In this document: one piece after another, positions 21,686 to 33,499 of the stretch | How the letters are laid out: the number at the start of each line of letters is the position of its first letter | How positions within the stretch are numbered: the first letter of the stretch is position 1 | Assembly: GCA_963681505.1 (NCBI GenBank) | Contig: OY811979.1 | Location: 634,621-698,620 of the forward strand | DNA: 64,000 nt | Source of the DNA: Eunapius fragilis | Taxonomy: Eukaryota > Porifera > Demospongiae > Spongillida > Spongillidae | Reading direction: 5' to 3' | Translations under genes and position numbers: made by a program | The notes under the pieces: generated by a model | The model's input: only the letters and a program-made list of their open reading frames with translations | Database searches by the model: none | Told to the model about the DNA's origin: nothing

Positions 21686-24138
21686 TCAACATGAGCACCC
21701 TCCATCCCCAGTCGTGTCCTTATTATCTTGTGACAATTCCACATTTGACCTCATGGATCCAACACGCTTTGCTGTCTTTGAAGGAACCTGAAATTGAAAC
21801 CACGCCAAGGTTTAAAATTTTGCAATGCCTATATGGAGGTGTGGCCTATTGGTCTATGAGTACAAGGTGTGGCCTATTGGTCTATGAGTGCAAGGAGGTG
21901 TGGCCTACTGGTCTATGAGTGCAAGGAGGTGTGGCCTACTGGTCTATGAGTGCAAGGAGGTGTGGCCTACTGGTCTATGAGTGCAAGGAGGTGTGGCCTA
22001 CTGGTCTATGAGTGCAAGGAGGTGTGGCCTACTGGTCTATGAGTGCAAGGAGGTGTGGCCTACTGGTCTATGAGTGCAAGGAGGTGTGGCCTACTGGTCT
22101 ATGAGTGCAAGGAGGTGTGGCCTATTGGTCTATGAGTGCAAGGAGGTGTGGCCTATTGGTCTATGAGTGCAAGGAGGTGTGGCCTACTGGTCTATAAGTG
22201 CAACGGAGGTGTGATGCTGGTACATACACAAAGCACCAAAAGGGGAGGGGCACTTGATACACAGAGCACCAAAAGGACTGTATTCACACGGTTCTCTTAC
22301 CTTGTTGAATATCAGCCTGGCAAGACAATCAAACGCCTGCAAAGATGCGAGTGGAAGGGAGGGAGGGAGGGAGGGAGGGAGGGAGGGAAATAATGTCAGT
22401 TGTGTTAACTAACACTTAGCATTGTTGCCATATAAGGAATGGAGGGATAATAGCCAAGGAGTAAGGCCTCAGAGGGAGGTCTCATTTTATTGGAGGGGAA
22501 AATAGTAGGGTTTGGTGTGAGGGAGGTAAGGGAGGTGTGAGGGAGATGGGTTCACTATAATAGACAATCCCAGACACAACCAATGGAATTTATAATGGAC
22601 ACGCCCTTAAACCAAATGACCATAAAGTCTGGGGCACCCATAATGACATAGTGTACAGGTATTTGTAGTCTGTGGTGGACTATGACTCCTTTTACACTAG
22701 TACTCAATGTATTAAACAACAAGCATTGCATTGATGGCCATAACCTTCTGGATAGTTACATTAACATCCAACTCCTTCAAGCACCCATATGTGTACCCTT
22801 TGCTGATAATGGCCGTGTGTTGGTGGACTTCCCATACCTCGCTGACGTTAATGTTTTCCTTGGCACTTGTTTCCATATAAGGAATGCCAAACTCTTTGGC
22901 TAGTTTCTCTCCTGCTTCAGTAGTCACTACTCTTCGATCTGCACAGTCACACTTGTTCCCTATCAACACCTTCTCCACATCAGCTGGTGCGTGCTATCAT
23001 GTATGGGGAGGGGAGGGGAGTGGTACCCCGTGAGAGATAGGAGGTGAAGTAGCAGCAGAGAGCAAGAGAGGGGTGGGGCTTAAGGGGTGGGGCTTAAGGG
23101 GTGGGATTTCAGTTCTAGACACAAAAGTGATTGATGACAATTATTCCAAGATGAAAGTGTCGTGTTGTGCGTTCACTTAACATGTATGTGTGTGTGCATA
23201 TTCTTACACTCTCTATTTCACCAATCCATCTTGAGACGCTCCTGAAGGATTTTTCATCTGTGACATCATACACTAAGAGGATGCCCTGGGGATTACAGAT
23301 ACACAGTTTAATCATTGTAATGCAACTGCAACCATTAGTAAACATAAGGGGTTAATATCCTTATACACACCATCAGTAAACATAAGGGTTAATATATCCT
23401 TATACACACCATCAGTAAACATAAGGGGTTAATATCCTTATACACACCATCAGTAAACATAAGGGGTCAATATCCTTATGCACATCATCAGTAAACATAA
23501 GGGGTTAATATCCTTACACACACCATCAGTAAACATACAGGGTTTATATCCTTACACACACCATCAGTAAACATAAGGGGTTAATATCCTTACACACACC
23601 ATCAGTAAACATACAGGGTTAATATCCATACACACACCATCAGTAAACATACAGGGTTAATATCCTTACACACACCATCAGTAAACATAAGGGGTTAATA
23701 TCCTTACACACACCATCGTAAACATACTGGGTTAACTCTTTGACTGCCAAGTATACAGTATATTTAAATGCACTCAGTTAATTTTGTACAAACCCAGGAC
23801 AAACAGCATCTAGATTTGACATCAAGGAACTCAAATGGTGCCCTGGGCCAAATGACACATGTACAAAGTTAATCTTTTGAACAAGAATTTTAGCTTTCTT
23901 CACCCATTAATGGCACTGTGTAGCTTAGATCTTTACATAAACACATCACTAAACATAAGGGGTTAATATCCCCTTACCCTTGAACTTACAAGTACTTTGA
24001 ATCTTAAGCTACCGTAAATTCCTTAATTTTAGATGTAAATTTATACATGATAATGTATGCATGTATGTGCACATATGAACATACATTATGCAACTTGTGC
24101 AAAAGGATGTGTAGGCACACATGCACACTTGTATGTAT

Positions 24139-24176
<38 letters not shown>

Positions 24177-24731
24177 ACACACACACACACACACACACGT
24201 GACCGCATGGATGCATGCTTTCATGCACATATGTTGGGTCCATGTGATGTAGGGGGGTACATGTGTTCACACAAAAGGTGTGCACACGTTTTTTTTTACC
24301 TTACCATGGCTCCTCTGTAGTATGCGACGTTAATGGAGAAGAAGCGGTCCTGACCTGCCGTGTCCCTGAAATGAACCGGAAGCGCCCTCCCCCTCTAACA
24401 CACCTCAGTCTGCCAAACATAAGGTGACCTACCATATCTGCAGCTTGATTACTTTATCATTTAGTCTTATCGTTCTGACCTTGAAATCAATGCCTGTGTT
24501 TTTAAGAACGAAGAAGCAGCAATCGTTACCTCGACGCGGTCTTAAACAGCCCCGCCCATCACACGTATCAGAGGTTGGCTTACCTATTGTCGAGATGAAC
24601 GTTTGGTTGAAGGAGTTGTCTGCGTAACGCACCAGGAGGCACGTCTTGCCGACGCAGCTGTCACCTATAATGAGAAGTTTATAGGTGAAGTCGAATTCCT
24701 TCTTGAATGATGGTCCATCGCCAGTCGCCAT
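21686..24731 (-). CDS. Rab E: Rab-family GTPase, 213 aa
   Basis: Exons 24584-24731, 24433-24493, 24305-24365, 23208-23285, 22838-22993, 22301-22336, 21686-21787 (642 nt), the longest member because of a longer N terminus ([13 protein letters not shown]). An in-frame ATG further upstream is possible; the chosen one aligns with Rab A. P-loop GDSCVGKT carries Cys at the Ras-13 position. Switch II is [20 protein letters not shown] (Glu to Asp after Gln). GNKCD and ETSAK are canonical and exon 5 begins HAPADVEKV, as in A-D. The 33-residue tail ends GGCSC. Introns 4 and 6 hold 38-bp and 31-bp minisatellites. Confidence 0.94.
21836..22206. repeat. 31-bp minisatellite in Rab E intron 6
   Basis: About 12 copies of a 31-bp unit with core GGTGTGGCCTACTGGTCTAT; a (GGGA)n run follows exon 6 at 22356-22387. 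Confidence 0.96.
23330..23735. repeat. About 38-bp minisatellite in Rab E intron 3
   Basis: Around ten copies with core CCATCAGTAAACATAAGGGG and TTAATATCCTTA; an outlying partial copy lies at 23940-23975. Confidence 0.95.
24137..24198. repeat. (CA)n in Rab E intron 3
   Basis: Long CA run, (GT)n on the transcribed strand, about 105 nt past the exon 3 donor. Confidence 0.93.
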
Positions 24732-25330
24732 TTCTGCTTCCTCTCGAGCAGTAACGGTATAGGCGAAAACGGGGTGAAGTAGCGACCCTCTTGAAGAATG
24801 TTGCAATCAGGTACTAGGTCGTATGTACGGCAAGAAATTGATCACGCCTAGGCACGTGCACAATGTAGTTTAAAAATAACTATTAATCGATCTACAGAAG
24901 GTACATTGTATCATTTCCGGAGGAAAACCCACAGCGGTGTAGAGGACGCAGGGCCAGTATTGACATAACGTTACCAGAACGTGTGCCACATCCTCGATCC
25001 AGTATATACTTGGCGCCATCATGGGAGGTTTGGCTTCGGGAGAGAGGGACTGCATGCACAGCTAAAGCAGACGAGTCAACTCTGGGGGTGTGGCTGTAGC
25101 CATTACAAAAAAATTGGATAGTGGGGTTTTTTTCCTCCGGACATGACACCTATGCAAAGGTGTACAAGTTGATTTGTGCGGCAATTAAACCAATGCAATC
25201 ACCAGCTATTAGAGTAGACTTCACGTATTTGGAGTCGACAGATAATAAAGAATGAACAGAATATAGAATAATCAGAGACAGAAATCTACATACAGATCAA
25301 CAAAAACAAATGACAGAGTTGTGCCAAATG
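24732..25330. other. Spacer upstream of Rab E, downstream of Rab F
   Basis: Presumed Rab E promoter and Rab F 3' UTR. No gene or repeat recognised. Confidence 0.5.
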
Positions 25331-28293
25331 TCATTTTCGGCTACAGCATCCACTTTTAGCTGGCTGTGTTTTATTGCCTGCTTCTGAGAGTATCACAGTG
25401 TCCATTCTCTGGCTCTGAGTTAGATTAGACTGTATGCATTGCATAAGCACAACAGATAAATCAAGAATCAAGTGAGCCACCCCAAAAATAAAAAAAATGC
25501 CATGTGGTATGCCAACCCATGCCATGTGCATGAATGGACACAGCCTCTCCCTCCCCAATCCCCCCCCCCCCCCCCCCCCCCCATTCTCCCCCCCTGGCTT
25601 GCTCCCTCCCCATTCTCCCCCTGGCTTGCTTTATGGATAACTAGAGGATGGCTAATAATAATAATAGCAATGTTCTGCAGCTGATGAGTGCACACACACG
25701 ACCAATTGATGTCCTGGCAGAAAACTGGATGATGGGAAAGCCTGCTGCTTTGTCACATCACCCCTAACTTCATGTAATCAGAAGCGAGTGTGACAGCAGG
25801 GTCTGCAGCCTTTGCAGCAGAGGAAAGAAAGCATAAGGCCAATGATTTCAAATGTACAGGACTGGGTTGGGTTTGCATCCCAATAGCTGTGGAGACCCAT
25901 GGGTGTTGGGGTACTGTGGAGACCCATGTGTGTCGGGGTACTGAAGCAAAGTGGGCACTATCGTAGCTTGCCTCTTGCTTGGCCACATGTCAAAACCTGC
26001 AACCATCACAGCCCTCTATCAAAGACTGAGCAACGACCCTTGTCAGGGCAAACATGAGGGCTCTTCTTTCAAGGGCCACCTCAGGTGCAGACTACTGATA
26101 CATTATTTAGTCTGGGGTGGTAGGCAATTTAATGTTACCTACTTTATTGTTAGGTATATATATATGCTCCTTTGTGGATATTATTAATTAAAGGATAACA
26201 GGGCCATCTTAGGAAGGGTGGCTCCCCTGCAGGTAGTGTTGGGTTCATTAGGTGGTATTGTATCTGTTTAGGTTCTCTTGCATGCTTGATTGCTGGTGCA
26301 TGCTTGTATTACTAGTTGCTGGTGTATGCTACTAGTTGCTTGTACCGATATTGATTAATTACATGAACACTTACAGTTGTAATGCACAAACACTGACAAT
26401 GTCTAAAAACAAACACGCCACAAACCACTCTAAAACCACACCACACACACCAATTCACACTGCTAAGGCTACCTTCAGCCCATGTCCTCTGCATGCTGAC
26501 ACCTTGACCGGGAGAGCAAGGCTCTAGCATTGCATCGAACTAAGGTGAGGTTAAGCCTCTGGTATTACTATTTTAATTATTATAAAATAATTATTATTAT
26601 GCCAAAAGTCTCAGAGTTCTATTTAGTCTGCTGACTCATACACCACATCCCATAGTTATCATATGTATGTGTTGGTATAATTACTGGTAATCATTTCTAA
26701 ATAGTAAATGAGTAATGTCAGAGCTATCCAGGACTGTATTTATCTCTGAGCTTAAGTACTTAGATTACTTGGCATATGTATGCATGCAGAAGATGTTACA
26801 GTTTTCAATAATAAACAATAATAATAATTTGTGCCATGACTATCTTTATTACAAGCAAGTCATTTACCTTTGCAAAAATATTCCTTGCCATGGTTTCAAA
26901 TGCCTGCAGAAAAATGCAATCAACCAAACTTAATTCTGATCAGTGAAAAAATATATGGAAAAAAACACCATGCCATGTGGTATGCCAAGCCATGCCATGT
27001 GCATGAATGGACACAGCCTCTCCCTCCCCAATCTCCCCCTCCCATTCTCCCCCATCAGATTTCACCCTTTATCACAAGCCACACCCATTTCCTTGCTCAC
27101 ACCACACCTCCTCCGCATAGCTACCAATTTTTAAAAACAAAGGGCCATGGGTATTGAAAAGCTGTGAGGCCACACCCCCACCCTCATTATACTGATGATG
27201 CCGCAAGTGTGACACCCCCTTCACAAAATGACACCCTCCCCAAAATTATATCCTTCCCCAAGATGACACCCTCCCTTCCCAAAGTGACACCTCACTGTGC
27301 TTGTAGTGAGGCGTACCTCAGTTATGTTGTAGTTAGACTCTGCACTAGTCTCCATGTACATCATGTGATGCTCTTTGGCCAGCTTCATCCCCTCTTCTGC
27401 GGTAACAGTCCTCTGATCACGGAGGTCACACTTGTTTGCCACCAGCATCATTTCCAGCCCAGAGGCTGGAGCATACTGCAGCCAATGGGGAATGCTGGCA
27501 AGATTCATCAGGGAGGGGTGTGGCATACCTTATCAATGTCTTGCAACCAAACCTTCACGTCATCAAAGCTCTCACGTTTTGTCAGGTCATACAACACAAA
27601 TATGCCCTGGGGGGGGGGGGGGAGGAGGGATGTAAGGCTAAATCTTTCTGAATGTGTGCGTATGCATGCATGTATCACATCACACTATCACTCCACACCA
27701 TCACTCCACACCATCACTTCCCACTATCACTCCACACTAACTCCACTCATCACTGTACCAAGGCATCACGATAAATAGCAGGGGTGATGCTACGAAAACG
27801 GTCTTGACCAGCTGTGTCCCTGTAATGGAGAACTGATAAGTCACAGGAGTAAAGAACAAGGGGGAGAAGGAAGAGGGGAGGAGAGCAGGGAGGAGGGAAA
27901 AAGGAAGAGGGGAGGAGAGGAGGGAGGAGGGGAAAAGGAAGAGAGGAGGAGGGAGAGGAGGAATGAGGGCAACAGGAGGAAGGAAGGAAGAGAGGAAGAG
28001 TTGGAGCGAGAGGGAGGGTGTTGAAATTAATTACCATATCTGAAGTTTTATCGTCTTTCCACGCAGCTGAATCATCTTCACTTTAAAATCAATTCCTGCG
28101 AATTCAACCCCTCGCGCATAGCCCCGCCTCTGACAGCCCAACCCAACAACCTACCGATGGTCGAAAGGAAAGACGTTTGGAACTGGTTGTCTGTGTAGCG
28201 AGTAAGCACGCAGGTCTTCCCGACACCCGAGTTTCCAATGATGGCAAGCTTGAAATTGTAGTCGTAGCTAGAGCTATGTAACAGCTCCGCCAT
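25331..28293 (-). CDS. Rab F: Rab-family GTPase with a CCxxx tail, 205 aa
   Basis: Exons 28155-28293, 28035-28095, 27759-27819, 27529-27606, 27317-27475, 26868-26903, 25331-25414 (618 nt). P-loop GNSGVGKT; switch [21 protein letters not shown]; then YRDAL where nearly all Rabs have YYRGAM; G4 is VANKCD; G5 is ETSAE, with Glu for the usual Lys. Exon 5 is 3 nt longer than in most members. The only member whose protein does not end C-x-C: the last exon encodes GCCSRK-stop, a CCxxx prenylation signal like that of Rab11. Intron 6 (about 1.45 kb) carries two retroelement remnants and a C run. Confidence 0.93.
25560..25582. repeat. Poly(C) run in Rab F intron 6
   Basis: More than 20 C within a C/T-rich stretch. 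Confidence 0.85.
25690..26100 (+). mobile_element. Retroelement remnant (endonuclease-domain end) in Rab F intron 6
   Basis: The + strand encodes broken pieces similar to the element at 11.6-12.3 kb: [35 protein letters not shown], and [13 protein letters not shown] near 26040, with several stops and frame breaks. Inserted antisense to the Rab gene. Confidence 0.72.
26455..26570 (-). mobile_element. Short retroelement remnant in Rab F intron 6
   Basis: The - strand encodes [20 protein letters not shown], parallel to the end of the copy at 14.5-14.65 kb. Opposite in direction to the neighbouring remnant. Confidence 0.65.
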
Positions 28294-28431
28294 ACTATTG
28301 CTTCTTCAAAAATTCATAGCTGGTTGTATGCTAAATACATACATCGTGAACGAACGTACAAAACATGTTTGCCCTCCCTCCAACAATAAAAAAGGCTCAT
28401 TAAAACATAAAATAAAAACGAGCTTATTGGT

Positions 28432-28603
28432 CAGGGCCGTAGCGTCCAGTCCGGCCAGTCCGGCCATGGCCGGCCCGGTTTTAGCCTAGCCAACTTCCAA
28501 TTATTAAGTTAATACTATAATTTATTAAATCCCTCATGGTCTCCCATGCACCCTTGCTCCTACCAATGGCCGGACCAGTTTATTTATCGTGTCTACGGCC
28601 CTG
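28432..28603. mobile_element. MITE with CAGGGCCGTAG terminal inverted repeats (hAT-like)
   Basis: 172-bp non-coding element starting CAGGGCCGTAGCG and ending GTCTACGGCCCTG, inverted repeats of 11 bp or more. TTGGT occurs immediately on both sides (28427-28431 and 28604-28608), a possible short target duplication. CAGGG(G/C)CGTAG ends are typical of hAT-derived MITEs, but those normally give 8-bp duplications, so the class is tentative. Confidence 0.7.
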
Positions 28604-28625
28604 TTGGTAGGGAGCGGAGGAAGGC

Positions 28626-28700
28626 TCACTCACTCACTCACTCACTCACTCACTCACTCACTCACTCACTCACTCACTCACTCACTCACTCACTCACGCA
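28626..28700. repeat. (CTCA)n microsatellite
   Basis: About 18 CTCA units with one interruption, right beside the MITE. Confidence 0.95.
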
Positions 28701-28984
28701 CTCACTCACTCTTCTTCTTCTTTCTCACTTCTTCTTTCTCACACCGCCACCAACTGACCTTCTCCATACTACCTTCTTCCCACATCTTGCATGCATATAC
28801 ATAAGTATACAATTTTACAAGTGATTAGGGGTGTGGTCAACAGGTTACAGTACTCTGATGATTAGGGGTGTGGTCAACAAGTACACACAGCAGTTCATAA
28901 AGGTGCCATGTTGCAAATAAATATCAAACTAAAGATCTGTGACCACACGATCACGACAACAAGCAGAAAGATGGAGACATGATT

Positions 28985-30230
28985 TCAACAGGGACAGCGC
29001 TTGTGAGGCTTTGAGTCAGCCAGTTCGACTTCCCCCTGCCCCTGGTTCGGATGTGCCTGGATGTACTGCATGTAACAGAATTAAAAGATTGTGAAAAAAA
29101 ACACGCATAACATATTTCTCTGCTGTGTGCAACCACACCCTTGTGTGAGAGGTTACCATGGGAACATGTAGGGGTGTGGCCATACAGCCACGCTCACTTT
29201 ACACACCGTTACAGACTACCCCATTTACCTTAGTCACTATATCTCTGGAGAGAGTTTCAAATACCTGAATAAAAAAAGGTTATGTACACAGACAGCATTG
29301 TTACGACAAGAGAGAGCGTTATATACACAACATGTGGGGTAGTTGTGATTTGTTATATGATTCATAAATGACTGTTTGCACCTTCAGATGTCGCATGTTT
29401 GTTCACAGTTTATCCTCCCGAGGGGTACCTCATTTATGTTGGTGTCATTCTTGGCACTGGTTTCAAAAAAAGGGATTCCCTTGGAAAGAGCCAGTCGCTC
29501 TCCCATCGCCTTGGTAACCACTCTCTTTTCATCACTGTCACACTTGTTTCCTGCCAGGACAATTGAGACTGCCCCTGTGGTGTTCTGTGCATATCGAGAG
29601 TGAGGCTGCTGTTGTCACATAGCTGGTTGACATGGCCATACCTTCTCAATTGTATCTAGCCATCTTGTGACATTCTCGAAGGAGGCCAGGCTTGTGACGT
29701 CATAGACCAGCGCCATACCCTTTGAGTGGACGAGGCAGGTGTGGCTTCCGCTGATAATTACAATTACTGCTCGTTACCTTTGCACCACGAAAATAAGCAT
29801 TTGTAAGAAAACGAAACCGTTCTTGACCAGCAGTGTCCCTGAAAAATAGTTCAGTACAATAGTTAAGAATTCGCATACTATTAGCATGGTCCAATTACTA
29901 CCTACCAAATCTGTAGTTTCACTTTTTTCCCATCGATATCCATCATCTTCACTTTAAAATCGACTCCTGTACTCTCACGAACACAAAAGTGAAAGGAAAA
30001 ACAAGCGCGCAGAGTATTACGAATCCATGCAGTGAATTAGTATCACATGTCTACAGACACATATGTATATAGATCACACCTAAAGCGTTACCTATTGTTG
30101 CAACGAAATTTGGGTTGAAAGTTACGTCCACGAAGCGCAGAAGGATGCACGTCTTTCCCACACCGCTATCGCCGACTATCAGCACTTTGTGCGAAAAGTC
30201 GTATGGCTTTGCTGTCATCCCTCGTAGCAT
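28985..30230 (-). CDS. Rab G: Rab-family GTPase, 203 aa
   Basis: Exons 30092-30230, 29906-29966, 29778-29838, 29642-29719, 29429-29584, 29229-29264, 28985-29065 (612 nt). Two candidate starts: 30230 (MLRGMTAKP) makes exon 1 139 nt as in A and F; 30218 would remove four residues. P-loop [25 protein letters not shown] and ETSAK are canonical; YYRGAM is YFRGAK. Exon 5 starts [10 protein letters not shown], lacking the DVE spacer of A-E, and this feature is shared with H and I. The tail is 26 residues, ending KRCPC. The most compact gene of the array, without a minisatellite. Confidence 0.94.
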
Positions 30231-31091
30231 GACGTAAAAAAGGGACCAACGGTATGAATATAGCGAGAAACGTCGTCAGAGCGACGGAGCTGAGATACAA
30301 TTGCGTATACGAAGAAAGCCTTGAAAACAATTGAAAAGCGGCCTTTGAATTACATTGTCAGCGAGCCAAAAATATCCCATTCAGTCGATGGCTGTGTTAT
30401 GCACGCGGAACCTACCTCGAGTGCCGCCTTCACGATGTCAAGCCAGTCTTTTCGAGACCAAACACAGATAAGAGCGTATAAATATGGTAAGAATTAAGAA
30501 GCCAGTACATGCAGTTTGACGAACGTGTTGTTTAAAATTAGACCATTAATTTGTGTATAGTCAACTATCAGAGGGGCTTTCCCAAGCGACCAGTTAACCT
30601 TTTACTATCCTATCGCTGCGTTGAAGGCAACAAAGTTTAACAGTTCCGATGCATGGGGTTTGATATCAGATAGCTTGTGAATAACAGGGGTAGGCATTAA
30701 ATATAGTAATGGTTTTTGGCCCCCACACTAATTCCTGGCCCGAAGACCTTCCAATGACATGTCATTAGCACCGTCCACTTATAAAAACATTTTGTATACC
30801 GTCATCTGCACACCATATAGCCACACTGTAAAGCTCCTGCCCTCCCATCTATGAACATATCGTATCCCAATGACTTTTTTTTTGGTTGCATAAGAACAGA
30901 ACAATTACTCTCCTTGTTTTTTTTTAGTTCTCGTTACAGGATCCAAATCCTTTGAAAACATTATGTCAACTCCACACAAAAAAAATGCAAACTGCACATG
31001 CGCACACACACACACATACACACACACACACACACATATACACACAACATATATACACACACATCAGCTAAACACAACTGTTTTTACTACT
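30231..31091. other. Spacer between Rab G start and Rab H stop
   Basis: Presumed Rab G promoter. A (CA)n/ATAC tract lies at about 31000-31060. A stretch at 30415-30480 can be read as a Rab-exon-4-like end but I do not accept it. Confidence 0.5.
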
Positions 31092-33499
31092 TCAACAAGA
31101 GCAAGGTTTTTTAGGGCTGGGACCATCCATTTCAGGATTCACTGTATCCTTATGATGATTGCCTTTCTTCGTGCTAATAGGACCTCCCTGTGAGAGAATA
31201 TAAACTAGTCACTCCACACACATGTTCATATAAAAGGGTGCCTAACATCTTCACATTCACAAGTAAAACATCTCTGTACACATGATTACTCATTACAAGA
31301 TACTCCAAGTACATCTAAAAGCTTCCCATGTCACAAACCCTTTCAATCAACATCTCAAACAATGGAGATAATCAGTATCTTTATATGGTAATCAACAATT
31401 TCACTTTCACAAAGTTGGGTTTTAAAATTTTTCCATACATGTAATTGTAAATTATTATACACATCATACCTTCTTTACAACGCCTCTTGCAAGCGTGTCA
31501 AATATCTGTAAAAGAGTGCACATTAGGTAGTCTGCCACATGACATACATCACCCTGTCACATGACATACTTCACCAGCGAATGATGCCTCATAATACACA
31601 TATCTCACACTGTACCATGACATACCTCACACTGTCACATTCATGACATACCTCACACTGTCACATGACATACCTCACACTGTCACATGACATACCTCAC
31701 ACTGTCACATGACATACCTCACACTGTCACATAACATACCTCACACTGTCACATGACATACCTCTGCAATGTTTTCGTTATTTTTGGCACTGCTTTCAAA
31801 AAATGGAATGCCACCTCTGGTTGCAGCCAATTCCTCCCCCATTGCCTTGGTAACCTTTCTTTCACTTTCATTGCAATCACTTTTGTTTCCAGCAAGAACT
31901 AATGACACATCATCCTCTGTTGTCTGCACCCCAAGGAGTGTATTGCAACAGTGAGTATTATCACAGGGGATGGGATGGGGTGCAGGGGAACAGAGGGTGC
32001 AGGGGAACAGAGGGGAGGTGCAGGGGAAACAGAGGGGAGGGTACAGGGGAAGAAGGGGAGGGTGCAGGGGAACAGAGGGGGAGGGTGCAGGGAAACAGAG
32101 GGGAGGTGCAGGGGAAACAGAGGGGAGGGTACAGGGGAACAGAGGGGAGGGTGCAGGGAACAGAGGGAGGGTGCAGGGGAACAGAGGGAGGGTGCAGGGG
32201 AACAGAGGGAGGGTGCAGGGGAACAGAGGGAGGGTGCAGGGGAACAGAGGGGAGGGTGCAGGGGAACAGAGGGGAGGGTGCAGGGTAACAGAGTGGAGGG
32301 TGCAGGGGAACAGAGGGGTATTGGGTTGGAAAGAAGACGAAAGGAGGCACATGGTAGCGAAGGGATTTGAAAAAAAGGGAACAGAAGCACAAGATGCATA
32401 TACCTTTTCAATTGTCTCGAGCCATCTCGTTACATTCTCAAAGGAAGAGAGGTTTGTAATATCATAGACCAACAGCATGCCCTGTATGTCAGTGAGGGTC
32501 AATGAAATACATACCCTAGGATATCCAATGAAAATTTAACCTATTAAATTCAAAAGGTGTTTACAAGCACAAAAATGTTCACTCCACAATAAAATGAATC
32601 GTGTCACTATATCCCGTGTGCATACCTTTGTCCCTCTGAGGTAGGATGTGGTGATGAATCGAAACCGTTCCTGACCAGCCGTGTCCCTGCCATCACCAGT
32701 GGAATGACCCTCTGATTTTTTTTTTGGGAGGGGGGGGGTGCTTACCATATTTGAAGCTTTATTGCCTTCCCATCAACTTCAGTTGTCTTGGTTTTAAAGT
32801 CAATCCCTGTGTAATATGTCATCACTATCAACACCAGTGGCAACTTTAAGTACACATAAATCATATGCATTGTGGAGGAGCCAAGCAACACGTATGGTGG
32901 GTTTTACAGTTAACAGTTTTGCCCTCATATAACAGGTCAACGAACATTATGTGGTTCTAGTGTTCCCAGAGGCGTCCATTTATTATCTCCCTCACAAAAA
33001 AAAAAACCAGTTAGGCAGGTCTACATAATGGAAGTTATCGAAAAAGGGCGGAACTTTTTTTTTTTCAATTGTGATATCACAAAAACAACAATGGGCAAGA
33101 AGGACTGGGTTCGGCGACAGTTGCTTTTGCCACTTCCCCTCCGCCCCCCCCCCCCCCCCCCCACCTTACATTCGTAGCGCCGCGCGATCGACGCGGCAAA
33201 CCCGTACCCACCCCACCAATTTGGAGGGGCAGTACATGTCATTTTAGAGAGGGACAAACAAACAAACAAACAAGAAAAGGTATAGACACGAATTCTCTCG
33301 AGCTGTTGCCCCTTACATGCACCAGATCACTTTCGACGCAAAACGTCCCGCCTACAAAATACAATTTTGCCTTACCTATCGTGGATACGAAGTTGGGGTT
33401 ATAGGTGTCTTCGGTGTAGCGCAGCAGAATGGAAGTCTTTCCGACGCCACTGTCGCCGAGTATGACCAGTTTGTATATGTCTGGCAATTTACTGGCCAT
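31092..33499 (-). CDS. Rab H: Rab-family GTPase, 205 aa
   Basis: Exons 33376-33499, 32746-32806, 32626-32686, 32404-32481, 31762-31923, 31470-31505, 31092-31187 (618 nt). Short N terminus (MASKLPDIYKL). P-loop GDSGVGKT, switch [33 protein letters not shown]4 is AGNKSD and G5 is ESSAK, conservative changes. Exon 5 is 162 nt, the longest in the array (extra residues around NESERKV and TRGGIPFF). The tail is Lys/His/Pro-rich, ending KPCSC. Closest in visible motifs to G: GNK preceded by LA, FENVTRW in exon 4. Confidence 0.94.
31600..31760. repeat. 22-bp minisatellite in Rab H intron 5
   Basis: Seven or so copies with core CATACCTCACACTGTCACAT, running up to the exon 5 donor. Confidence 0.94.
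31975..32315. repeat. About 22-bp purine-rich minisatellite in Rab H intron 4
   Basis: GAGGGTGCAGGGGAACAGAG units, around 15 copies. G-rich on the + strand, so C-rich in the transcript. Confidence 0.95.

Larger units (their letters stand above)
28294..28984. other. Spacer upstream of Rab F
   Basis: Holds a MITE (28432-28603) and a (CTCA)n microsatellite (28626-28700); otherwise no feature seen. Confidence 0.55.

Noticed and set aside
23330..23735. CRISPR-like regular direct repeats (also at 21836, 37560 and 49560)
   Set aside because: No unique spacers, in introns of animal genes, units contiguous; ordinary minisatellites.
27164..27778. 204-codon + strand frame
   Set aside because: Runs antisense over Rab F exons 4 and 5; a shadow of the true gene.
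30415..30480. Possible eleventh Rab exon 4 remnant (KDWLDIVKAALE before a GT)
   Set aside because: The preceding GxxLVYDxT strand is missing and the frame closes upstream; similarity is too short.
31899..32502. Pro/Ser/Cys-rich - strand and Gly/Arg-rich + strand frames
   Set aside because: The 22-bp minisatellite of Rab H intron 4 joined to flanking true exons.
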